A DNA stretch of 50,250 bases from contig JAEUVS010000135.1 in the NCBI GenBank assembly GCA_016786745.1, positions 1-50,250 of the forward strand, written 5' to 3'. Within the stretch, counting starts at the first letter, position 1. Each line of letters opens with the position of its first letter. Position numbers and translations under genes: made by a program. The notes beneath the pieces are model-generated. The model made no database searches. It was given only the letters and a program-made list of their open reading frames with translations, and was not told where the DNA came from. This document shows, one piece after another, positions 16,559-23,842 of the stretch. Source of the stretch: Chitinophagaceae bacterium. GTDB lineage: Bacteria; Bacteroidota; Bacteroidia; Chitinophagales; Chitinophagaceae.

Positions 16559-17158
16559 ATGCAGGCAAACGGGACTGATATAAACCAGTACGCCGGATAT
16601 ATACTGAAGTTCGTCCAGCAATACGTTAAAATTTCTGAACAGGATTTTAACCAGTTTCTTCCTTTTTTCGAAGTGAGAACGTTCTCCAAGCGCGAAGAAG
16701 TGCTCCGCTATGGTCAAACCGACGATTATCTGAACCTTGTTGTGAAAGGGCTGGTCAGGAAATATGTGCTCGTTGGGAAAAATGAAAAAACACTTCAACT
16801 CGCTATTGAGGGAAGAGTGATACAATCAGAACTTTCTTTTCACAAACGCATTCCGTCGACCGTAATTATCGAAGCGCTTGAACCGTCGGTGCTTGTTTCG
16901 ATGCGGTACGATAAAGTGCAGCACGTGCTCGATAATATTCCTGTAGCAGAGCAGATAGGCCGCGAGATGATGACTTATCTTTTTATAAAAAAAGATGCGA
17001 GATATTTTGTGCAGTTGAATCATACTACACGCCAAAGATTTCTTCACTATATCAAGAACCATCCGCAAATGATGCAGCGGGTGCCGCAGAAAATTTTAGC
17101 TTCTTACCTTGAGATTAAGCCGGAGACGTTTAGCAGGTTGAAACATTTGTTGAAGTAA
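16559..17158 (+). CDS. Crp/Fnr-family transcriptional regulator (second of a tandem pair)
   Basis: The 199-residue paralogue of the preceding gene has the same layout: effector barrel (FSKREEVLRYGQTDDYLNLVVKG, ~40-60), dimer helix, and HTH ending RVPQKILASYLEIKPETFSRLKH. The frame is open far upstream into the first gene, but ATG 16559, 2 nt after the first gene's stop, gives a product that aligns end to end with its neighbour. The C-termini are nearly identical, while the effector domains have drifted, so they may read similar DNA sites in response to different signals. Confidence 0.88.
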   Translation: MQANGTDINQYAGYILKFVQQYVKISEQDFNQFLPFFEVRTFSKREEVLRYGQTDDYLNLVVKGLVRKYVLVGKNEKTLQLAIEGRVIQSELSFHKRIPSTVIIEALEPSVLVSMRYDKVQHVLDNIPVAEQIGREMMTYLFIKKDARYFVQLNHTTRQRFLHYIKNHPQMMQRVPQKILASYLEIKPETFSRLKHLLK

Positions 17159-17243
17159 TTTTTAGGGGAATTTTTTTTTAAAAAATAATATATAAGCCTT
17201 CGGCACTCTTAGGCGGCTCCGGAGAACGACTGTCTTTGTATGT

Positions 17244-17265
17244 TTTTCTAAAAAAAAATAGAAAA
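17244..17265. terminator. AT-rich stem-loop between the convergent crp2 and mntH genes
   Basis: TTTTCTA-(A8)-TAGAAAA forms a 7-bp stem with flanking T and A runs. This suits a weak bidirectional terminator. The rest of the 110-bp gap is low-complexity. Confidence 0.4.
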
Positions 17266-17269
17266 TATT

Positions 17270-18685
17270 TTATCTCTTTTTCTTTATCAGCGGGAACACA
17301 ACAATATAAACCAACAGCAGCCCTACAATACACCCGCCGGTAACAATCATTCCCTTCCAAATAACATTCTGTGAACTCTCAAAAAAATCTACCGCTTCGG
17401 CAACGAGCAACCTTACGTTAAGATAAACAAGGATCGCAGCAATGATCCATGCAATCACCTGTGTAAAAGGTTTGATAGCATATTGCCCCATCTTCTCTTT
17501 GTCGCTGCAAAAATGAATTAAAGGAATGATTGCGAAACCAAGTTGCATGCTCAACACCACCTGGCTGAATATCAGCAGGCGGTTCACTTCTTCATCACCA
17601 TAAATCCATATTACGATAACAGCCGGGATAATCGCAAGCAAACGCGTAATTAATCGTCGCAGTATCGGGCTCAGCCTCAGCTTAAGATATCCTTCCATAA
17701 CAATTTGCCCCGCCAGGGTACCCGTAACTGTTGAGCTTTGTCCTGCTGCAATCAATGCCACCGCAAAAAGTACCGGCGCTATTTCCGAACCCAGCAGTGG
17801 AGCAAGTAATGTGTGCGCGTCTTTTATCTCAGCAACGTCAGTTCTTCCCGATTTGAAAAATACCGCGGCTGCAAGCACAAGTATCGCCGCATTCACAAGA
17901 AACGCGATGTTTAGCGCTATTGCCGAATCAATAAAATTCCATTTCAATGCGCGCCTGATTCCTTTCTCTGTTTTATCAATTTTCCGTGTTTGCACAAGCG
18001 CAGAATGCAGGTAAAGATTATGTGGCATCACGGTAGCGCCGATTATTCCAATTGCGATGTACAATGCTTCATCGTTCGGCAACGAAGGGACAAGTCCACC
18101 CGCCACCTCATTCAGCTTCGGGCCCGCAAGAATAATTTCAACAAGAAACGACAATCCGACAATCGCTACGAGCGTGATGATAAAGGCTTCCATGGTCCGC
18201 ATGCCGAGCTTTTGCAGGAAAAGAAGAAGAAAAGTATCGAGTACTGTGAAGGTCACACCCCATACCAGGGGAAGACCTGTCAGCAAATTGATACCGATAG
18301 CCATTCCCAGCACTTCAGCAAGATCAGTTGCCGCGATAGCGATCTCAGCGAGCACATAAAGCATAAAATTTACAGCCCGCGGGTAGGTTTCCCTGTTAGC
18401 CTGAGCCAGGTCGCGCTGACGAACGATACCAAGTCGCGCGGAAAGACTTTGCAACAGCAACGCCATCAGGTTACTCATCAGCAGCACCCATATCAGCGTA
18501 TATCCGAATTTACTTCCACCTGCCAGGTCGGTGGCCCAGTTGCCGGGGTCCATGTAGCCCACACTCACGAGATAAGCCGGTCCGAAGAAAGCCAGGATCT
18601 TTCTGAGCCCACTATTTGGTTTATTTACGTCCACCGTCTGGTGAACCTCACTTAATGATGTATCGCCTGCGTAATTATTCCTCAT
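17270..18685 (-). CDS. mntH: Nramp-family divalent metal (Mn2+/Fe2+) transporter MntH
   Basis: A 471-residue inner-membrane, proton-coupled metal importer with about 11 helices. The metal-binding motif DPGNW is in helix 1 (Asp46, Asn49), and helix 6 carries the MPHNLYLHS motif (Met and Pro-His-Asn contacts). Length and motifs fit bacterial Nramp. It overlaps the mntR gene by 11 nt, so regulator and transporter are one operon under the palindromic operator at 19355-19391. Mn2+ is the likely cargo because the partner is a DtxR/MntR-type repressor, but Fe2+ is possible. Confidence 0.94.
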   Translation of the reverse strand: MRNNYAGDTSLSEVHQTVDVNKPNSGLRKILAFFGPAYLVSVGYMDPGNWATDLAGGSKFGYTLIWVLLMSNLMALLLQSLSARLGIVRQRDLAQANRETYPRAVNFMLYVLAEIAIAATDLAEVLGMAIGINLLTGLPLVWGVTFTVLDTFLLLFLQKLGMRTMEAFIITLVAIVGLSFLVEIILAGPKLNEVAGGLVPSLPNDEALYIAIGIIGATVMPHNLYLHSALVQTRKIDKTEKGIRRALKWNFIDSAIALNIAFLVNAAILVLAAAVFFKSGRTDVAEIKDAHTLLAPLLGSEIAPVLFAVALIAAGQSSTVTGTLAGQIVMEGYLKLRLSPILRRLITRLLAIIPAVIVIWIYGDEEVNRLLIFSQVVLSMQLGFAIIPLIHFCSDKEKMGQYAIKPFTQVIAWIIAAILVYLNVRLLVAEAVDFFESSQNVIWKGMIVTGGCIVGLLLVYIVVFPLIKKKR

Positions 18686-19337
18686 GGGTTACAAAAACAT
18701 TTTTTGCTACGTTGCCGCTTATAGTGATGGCTGGAAGATTTTTTATTTTCAACTCAACTGAATTGTCGAACGCGAACCGCTTCTTTACTTCCACTTTAGT
18801 TCCGAGTGCGAGCCCTTTGTCGCTCAGCAGTTCGAGCATTTCGGTCGACTGATCGCTGATGTTGCTTACAACAGCGGGAATGTTCAGCTTCATTTCTGTA
18901 AGATTCATTTGTTTTTTCACCGGCACTTTTCCGCTGCTGTCGGGTATCGGGTCGCCGTGCGGATCGGACTTTGGAAATCCTAAATATTCATCGAGCCGGT
19001 CAATAAGTTTTTTGCTGCTGATGTGTTCGAGCTCTTCTGCTACTTCGTGAACTTCTTCCCAGCCAAACCTTAATTTTTTTACAAGGAACAGTTCCCACAG
19101 CCTGTGCTTGCGAATGATCTGCAGCGCTATTTTCCTTCCTTCAGGACTCAACCTGAACCCCTTGTATTTTTCATATAAAAGAAACTTCTGTGTTTTCAGC
19201 TTTTTCAGCATATCTGTAACCGAGGCAGCTTTGGTGTCGAGCTGTCGCGCAAGCGCATTCGTGGTTACTATTCCATCTTCCTCCTGGAGGTGGAAGATGG
19301 CTTTGATATAATCTTCTTTGCTTGACGACACTTTCAT
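18675..19337 (-). CDS. mntR: MntR/DtxR-family metal-dependent transcriptional repressor
   Basis: The 220-residue regulator has an N-terminal winged helix (KEDYIKAIFHLQEEDGIVTTNALARQLDTKAASVTDMLKKL), a metal-binding dimerisation domain (~65-140, with RKHRLWELFLV, HEVAEELEHISSKKLIDRLD and DPHGDPIPD holding the His, Glu and Asp ligands), and a C-terminal FeoA/SH3-like domain (~150-220). With bound Mn2+ (or Fe2+) it should repress mntH. The gene starts the mntR-mntH operon and is preceded by two palindromes that overlap the promoter, so it is likely autoregulated. Confidence 0.92.
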   Translation of the reverse strand: MKVSSSKEDYIKAIFHLQEEDGIVTTNALARQLDTKAASVTDMLKKLKTQKFLLYEKYKGFRLSPEGRKIALQIIRKHRLWELFLVKKLRFGWEEVHEVAEELEHISSKKLIDRLDEYLGFPKSDPHGDPIPDSSGKVPVKKQMNLTEMKLNIPAVVSNISDQSTEMLELLSDKGLALGTKVEVKKRFAFDNSVELKIKNLPAITISGNVAKNVFVTHEE

Positions 19338-19354
19338 AACCCTAACGTAAAATG

Positions 19355-19391
19355 TTTAGTCGCTCTAAAATTAAATTTAGACAAATCTAAA
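19355..19391. promoter_or_regulatory. Two palindromic candidate MntR operators
   Basis: TTTAGA-CAAA-TCTAAA (19376-19391) is a perfect 6-bp inverted repeat, and TTTAG-TCGCT-CTAAA (19355-19369) a 5-bp one. Their centres are about 21 bp apart, two helical turns. Both lie upstream of mntR, one on the -7 box and one just past the expected start of transcription. Confidence 0.6.
19382..19389 (-). promoter_or_regulatory. -7 promoter element (TAGATTTG) of mntR-mntH
   Basis: Exact TAnnTTTG on the minus strand, embedded in the 19376-19391 palindrome. A repressor bound to that palindrome would block the box directly. The predicted leader to the mntR ATG is about 38 nt. Confidence 0.6.
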
Positions 19392-19394
19392 AAA

Positions 19395-19435
19395 TTATTT
19401 TCATTCATGCCCTATTTTTTATTTTCATTGATGCC
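19395..19435. repeat. Direct repeat TTATTTTCATT(C/G)ATGCC x2
   Basis: Two 17-bp copies with one mismatch start at 19395 and 19419 (24 bp apart) in the space between mntR and the divergent lipoprotein gene. They may be binding sites for another regulator. Confidence 0.55.
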
Positions 19436-19475
19436 TCTGAATCGCTACTTTTAACCGTTTAATGGCTATTTCGGT

Positions 19476-20429
19476 ATGAATAGATTGCTCCTGGCTCTGT
19501 GCTTGTTTGGTTGTATTGCAGCGGGTTGTAAGGATGACAAGAAAACTTCTCTATCTGGCGAGGAACCAGTGGAAGTAGAAGATTTTATTGAATTTTTTCC
19601 TGAAGTGAAGTTGCCTTTCGTTGTAGCGGATACAACGCTGACGAAAAAAATATCGGACTCGCTTGTTATTTCACATGCCATTTTTAATCAATTTATTCCC
19701 GACTCGGTATTGAAGAAAGATTTTGGCAAGACAACGCCAAAAATTTATCCGCTTGGCAGAACAAAGGAGAAGGGTAAGGAGACATATCTTTTTGTGAAGG
19801 CGCAGCAGGGCACAAAGCGGGTAGGGTACCTCATTACGTTCGACAATAAAAATAATTATCTGAATACGCTGAGGCTCGTGAGAACAGGTGAGAATTATAC
19901 CTATGTGTATGGATCGCTGGATAAGAAGTTCCAGATCACTACTTATCGTGAAAGAAGAAAAAGTTCGGGTGAGTCGACATTCAAAAGAAATATTTATATC
20001 TATAACAGCGCTTCAAATGATTTTACGCTGATACTTACAGAGCCAAACGATGAATTGATTGAAGATGTGCTCAATCCTATCGACACACTTAGTCAGAAGA
20101 ACCGCTACACGGGCGATTACCCCGTGAACAAAAAGAATTTCGTTTCGTTCAGGGACGGAAGGAATGCGTCGGAGATTTTATTTTTTACGCATTTTGAAAA
20201 AGATAAAGGCGAGTGCGTAGGGGAACTAAAGGGCACAGCGCGATTTGTGTCGTCGAAAAAGGCCGTTTACAAAGAAGCGGGCAATCCCTGCTCGCTTGAA
20301 TTTACATTTACAACATCTTCTGTTGTTATGAAAGAAGTTGAAGGATGCGGGTCGTACAGGGACATTAAATGCTTTTTTGAAGGAACATATCCGAAGAAAA
20401 AAAGTAAGCCCGTGAAAAAGAAAGCTTAG
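19476..20429 (+). CDS. Lipoprotein of unknown function
   Basis: The 317-residue product has a lipoprotein signal (LLLALCLFGCIAAGC, lipidation at Cys18). The mature part starts with an acidic stretch (GEEPVEVEDFIEFFPEVKLPF) and continues as beta-rich, ending in a Lys-rich tail (KKKSKPVKKKA). No enzyme motif is seen. Four Cys in the C-terminal part could form disulfides. It is divergent from mntR-mntH, but no shared role can be claimed. Confidence 0.7.
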   Translation: MNRLLLALCLFGCIAAGCKDDKKTSLSGEEPVEVEDFIEFFPEVKLPFVVADTTLTKKISDSLVISHAIFNQFIPDSVLKKDFGKTTPKIYPLGRTKEKGKETYLFVKAQQGTKRVGYLITFDNKNNYLNTLRLVRTGENYTYVYGSLDKKFQITTYRERRKSSGESTFKRNIYIYNSASNDFTLILTEPNDELIEDVLNPIDTLSQKNRYTGDYPVNKKNFVSFRDGRNASEILFFTHFEKDKGECVGELKGTARFVSSKKAVYKEAGNPCSLEFTFTTSSVVMKEVEGCGSYRDIKCFFEGTYPKKKSKPVKKKA

Positions 20430-20488
20430 CAGATACGAAGATGAATTTAAAATCGTTGTTTCAAAGTTGTAAAAAGATTTAATAGCTT

Positions 20489-22141
20489 ATGAGTTTTAGT
20501 AATTTCCAGGTTCCTTACAAAATTGATGACAGGTATTCGAAGAAGGTTGCATATTTTTCCATGGAGTTCGCCATTCACCAGCCACTCAAAATCTACAGCG
20601 GTGGTCTCGGTTTTCTCTCCGGCTCACATTTACGCAGTGCATATGAATTGAGGCAGAATTTAATCGGCATTGGTATATTATGGAAATATGGATATTACGA
20701 CCAGGCAAGAAACCAGGATCAAACCCTGCAGGTTACCTGGATGGAGAAGTTATATAGTTTTCTTGAAGATACAGGCATAAAATACCAGATCACGATTCAT
20801 GACCACCCTGTTTGGGTAAAAGTTTTATATCTCAATCCCGAAACGTTTAAAACGGCTCCGTTGTTTCTCCTGAGCACCGATCTGCCGGAGAACGATCACG
20901 TGTCACAAACTATCACTCACCGTTTATACGATGCGAATGTTGCCACCAAAATCGCGCAGTTCATTTTGCTCGGAGTAGGAGGAGCCAAACTGGTTGACCA
21001 GTTGAACTTCAATCCCGATCGTTATCATCTGAACGAGGCGCATGCGGTGTCGTCGGTTTTTTACCTGTATAAAAAATTTGGCAACGTAGAAGAAGTTAAA
21101 AAGCGACTCGTGTTTACCACTCATACGCCTGAAGAAGCAGGAAATGAGAAACACGATATTTATCTATGTGAAAAGATGAGTTACTTCTGTGGTATCGGTC
21201 TCGACGAAGTAAGAAAGCTCACAGGCATCACAGATAGTGCGTTCAATCACTCACTTGTGGCGCTTCGCTTCGCGCATCTCGCCAACGGGGTGTCGCAACT
21301 GCATGGTGAAGTATCGAGAGCGATGTGGGGAAAATATCCCGGCATATGCCCGATCATTTCGATTACCAATTCGCAGAACTGGAGATACTGGGCAGATAAA
21401 CAACTGTATGAAGCCTCCGACAATGGTGATGATGCCAAATGGGATGACAGGAAAAAGTATTTGAAGAGGCGTTCTTTTGAGATCGTCGCCGATCAAACTG
21501 GTAAATTGTACGATCCCTCTGTGTTTACGATTGTTTGGGCAAGACGTTTCGCAGGATATAAACGTGCAGAGTTGATTACGAAAAACGGTGCCCGCTTTGA
21601 AAAACTAATGAGCAACACAAAGTATCCCATACAGATCATCTGGGCGGGTAAGCCATACCCGATGGATTATCCTGCTATCGATGAGTTTAACAACCTCGTT
21701 CATCTCAGCAAGGGATTTAAGAATATTTCAGTGTTGATAGGATATGAGTTGGCGCTCTCAAAGCGACTGAAGCAGGCCGCTGATGTATGGCTCAACAATC
21801 CGCGTGTACCGCGTGAAGCATCGGGTACGAGCGGTATGACCGCGGCTATGAATGGCGCCGTGAATTTTTCTACCGATGATGGATGGATACCTGAATTTAT
21901 TCAGCACGGAAACAATGGCTTCGTTATTCCAAAAGCCGACTACGCGAATATGAATGTGCAGCAACAGGATCAGTATGACCTCGATAAGTTATACGAGATC
22001 CTTGAAAGCGAGATGTTGCCGCTTTATTACGATAGTTACGACACGTGGAGGCAGATTGCCAGGAATGGTATGAGGGATGTGCGTTTGGAATTTGAGTCCG
22101 GCCGTATGGCGGCGGAGTATTATGATAAGTTGTATAAGTGA
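20489..22141 (+). CDS. glgP: Alpha-glucan (glycogen/maltodextrin) phosphorylase, short GT35 form
   Basis: The 550-residue enzyme splits alpha-1,4-glucans with phosphate to give glucose 1-phosphate. Visible segments are AYFSMEFAIHQPLKIYSGGLGFLSG at the N-terminus, RYHLNEAHA, TNSQNWRYW, RRFAGYKRAEL and the PLP/active-site region PREASGTSGMTAAMNGAVNFSTDDGW. It is the short class (TIGR02094-like), shorter than the ~800-residue E. coli phosphorylase. It is monocistronic here, with no other glycogen gene nearby. Confidence 0.9.
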   Translation: MSFSNFQVPYKIDDRYSKKVAYFSMEFAIHQPLKIYSGGLGFLSGSHLRSAYELRQNLIGIGILWKYGYYDQARNQDQTLQVTWMEKLYSFLEDTGIKYQITIHDHPVWVKVLYLNPETFKTAPLFLLSTDLPENDHVSQTITHRLYDANVATKIAQFILLGVGGAKLVDQLNFNPDRYHLNEAHAVSSVFYLYKKFGNVEEVKKRLVFTTHTPEEAGNEKHDIYLCEKMSYFCGIGLDEVRKLTGITDSAFNHSLVALRFAHLANGVSQLHGEVSRAMWGKYPGICPIISITNSQNWRYWADKQLYEASDNGDDAKWDDRKKYLKRRSFEIVADQTGKLYDPSVFTIVWARRFAGYKRAELITKNGARFEKLMSNTKYPIQIIWAGKPYPMDYPAIDEFNNLVHLSKGFKNISVLIGYELALSKRLKQAADVWLNNPRVPREASGTSGMTAAMNGAVNFSTDDGWIPEFIQHGNNGFVIPKADYANMNVQQQDQYDLDKLYEILESEMLPLYYDSYDTWRQIARNGMRDVRLEFESGRMAAEYYDKLYK

Positions 22142-22149
22142 CCCGTAGG

Positions 22150-22220
22150 GTCATCCTGAGCCCTGCCGCCAGCGGGGTGAAGGATCTGCAAAAGATTCCT
22201 CGCTACGCTCGGAATGACAG
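22150..22220. repeat. Inverted pair of dispersed palindromic elements
   Basis: A forward copy (GTCATCCTGAGC...GAAGGATCTGC, 22150-22190) faces a reverse copy (AGATTCCTCGCTACGCTCGGAATGACAG, ~22193-22220). They lie between the convergent glgP and FKBP genes and could form a hairpin in either transcript. Confidence 0.75.
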
Positions 22221-22228
22221 CTTCGCTG

Positions 22229-22951
22229 TCACTTAGCTATATCCAATAACTCAACTTCAAAAATCAACGTAGAACCGGGTTCAATAGCTGATCCGGAGCC
22301 TGCATCGCCATATCCGAGGTCGGAAGGCATGTAAATTTCCCATTTACTTCCTACGGGCATAAGCTGCAGCGCTTCTGTCCAACCAGCAATCACTTCCGAA
22401 ACGCCGAAAGTTGCAGGCTCGCCTCTTTCAATGGAACTGTCGAATACTTTTCCATTTATCAGCCAGCCTTTATAGTGAACGGTTACCCGGTCGTTTGCGG
22501 TTGGCTTGGCGCCGGTTCCTTCTGTTATTACTTTATATTGCAGACCACTGGGTAAAGCTGTCACTCCCGGCTTGCTTTTATTGGCATCGAGGAATGCCTG
22601 GCCCGCTTTCTTATTGGGTTCAGCGGCTTCACCTTTTTTAACCTGCATGAAGCTGACGATGCAATTGTTAATCTGCGCTTCATCGAGCAGCGGTTTGCCC
22701 TCCTTTACATCTTTGAGCGCCTTGGTAACAAGCGCTGAATTAATATCGGTTATACCCTGTTCTTTGTAGAACCCTGCCATGCTTAAACCCAGCGCGTAGC
22801 TGAACGAGTCGAGGGCGTTTTTCATAACGGGTGCCGGGGCGACCGCTGGCTTTTTTACTGGTGTTGCAACTTTTTTAGCTGCGGGTTTCGTCTGTGCAGA
22901 CACAGCAATTCCAATAGCCGCAAAAAGAACAAAAAATATCGCTTTCTTCAT
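22229..22951 (-). CDS. Periplasmic FKBP-type peptidyl-prolyl cis-trans isomerase
   Basis: The 240-residue product has a signal peptide (KKAIFFVLFAAIGIAVSAQ), a Lys/Pro/Ala-rich linker, an FKBP N-terminal dimerisation domain (~45-120) and a C-terminal FKBP catalytic domain (~130-240; VTVHYKGWLINGKVFDSS, VIAGWTEALQLMPVGSKW, and the closing LIFEVELLDI). It resembles FkpA/Mip and likely aids folding of exported proteins. ATG 22951 is used: the upstream in-frame start is TTG and the promoter -7 box is at 22969-22976. Confidence 0.92.
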   Translation of the reverse strand: MKKAIFFVLFAAIGIAVSAQTKPAAKKVATPVKKPAVAPAPVMKNALDSFSYALGLSMAGFYKEQGITDINSALVTKALKDVKEGKPLLDEAQINNCIVSFMQVKKGEAAEPNKKAGQAFLDANKSKPGVTALPSGLQYKVITEGTGAKPTANDRVTVHYKGWLINGKVFDSSIERGEPATFGVSEVIAGWTEALQLMPVGSKWEIYMPSDLGYGDAGSGSAIEPGSTLIFEVELLDIAK

Positions 22952-22968
22952 GATTTTCAATTCAACGC

Positions 22969-22976
22969 CAAAAGTA
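22969..22976 (-). promoter_or_regulatory. -7 promoter element (TACTTTTG) of the FKBP gene
   Basis: Exact TAnnTTTG on the minus strand within TTCTTACTTTTG, identical over 12 bases to the icd promoter box. It ends 17 nt before the ATG, giving a leader of about 12 nt. Confidence 0.55.
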
Positions 22977-23044
22977 AGAAGGCTGGGCTAAAGGTTAACA
23001 AATAATTTAATAGATCCGGCGTTATATTAGTTCAAATTCTCTCC

Positions 23045-23776
23045 ATGAAAAAAGTACTACTATCATTTTTAGTGTTTTCTTCGATAGTTTCCTGCGCGCA
23101 GGAAAAAAATTCAACAGGTGATATATTAAAAAAAGCTGGAAGCATTTTCGGCAAAAAGGGAGGCGGTGGCCTCTCGAATGAAGATGTTGTAGCTGGTTTG
23201 AAAGAGGCGCTCTCTGTAGGCGCCCGTAACAGTGCGAACCAGTTATCGTCGGTTGATGGCTTTTTTGCGAATGCGGCTATCAAGGTGCTGATGCCCGAAG
23301 AAGCGAAAAAGGTTGAATCGACCTTGAGAAACCTCGGTTTTGGAAATATGGTGGATAATGCGATTCTTTCCATGAACCGCGCAGCGGAAGAAGCCTCGAA
23401 ATCAGCGGCTCCGATTTTTGTTGATGCAATTACTTCAATGAGTATACAGGATGCGTTTGGAATTCTTAAAGGCAGCGATAGCTCGGCTACAGTTTACCTC
23501 AAAGGGAAAACTACCGCGAGCCTTACCAATGCGTTCAAGCCTGTTATTGACAAGGCGCTCGAGAAAACCAATGCGACTAAGTATTGGAAGGATGTGTTTG
23601 AAACATATAATAAGTTGCCCACTACTTTTAATAAAGTGAATACTGATCTTTCTGGTTACGTGACCGACAAAGCGCTTACTGGTATGTTTTACCAGGTGGC
23701 TCTTGAAGAGCAGAAGATTAGGAAAGATCCGGCAGCGCGCGTGACAGATATTCTGAAGAAAGTTTTCGGCTCGTAA
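23045..23776 (+). CDS. DUF4197 domain lipoprotein
   Basis: The 243-residue product has a lipoprotein signal (KVLLSFLVFSSIVSC, lipid at Cys17) and then a mostly helical domain matching DUF4197 in order: LSNEDVVAGLKEALSVGARNS, IKVLMPEEAKKVESTLR, ILSMNRAAEEASKSAAPIF, GILKGSDSSATVYLKGKT and the closing KIRKDPAARVTDILKKVFG. The function of the family is unknown. It is probably anchored in the outer membrane facing the periplasm. A Gly-rich spacer (GKKGGGG) joins tail and domain. Confidence 0.85.
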   Translation: MKKVLLSFLVFSSIVSCAQEKNSTGDILKKAGSIFGKKGGGGLSNEDVVAGLKEALSVGARNSANQLSSVDGFFANAAIKVLMPEEAKKVESTLRNLGFGNMVDNAILSMNRAAEEASKSAAPIFVDAITSMSIQDAFGILKGSDSSATVYLKGKTTASLTNAFKPVIDKALEKTNATKYWKDVFETYNKLPTTFNKVNTDLSGYVTDKALTGMFYQVALEEQKIRKDPAARVTDILKKVFGS

Positions 23777-23842
23777 ATATTTTATTTTTAAAAAAAGATA
23801 CTAACAAGAGGCTGCCTTTAGCAAAACTCGCTCGGCAGGCAG

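Noticed and set aside
22952..22960. Start of the FKBP gene at 22960
   Set aside because: That codon is TTG and ATG 22951 in frame follows three codons later with the typical KK-A-I-F-F signal start.
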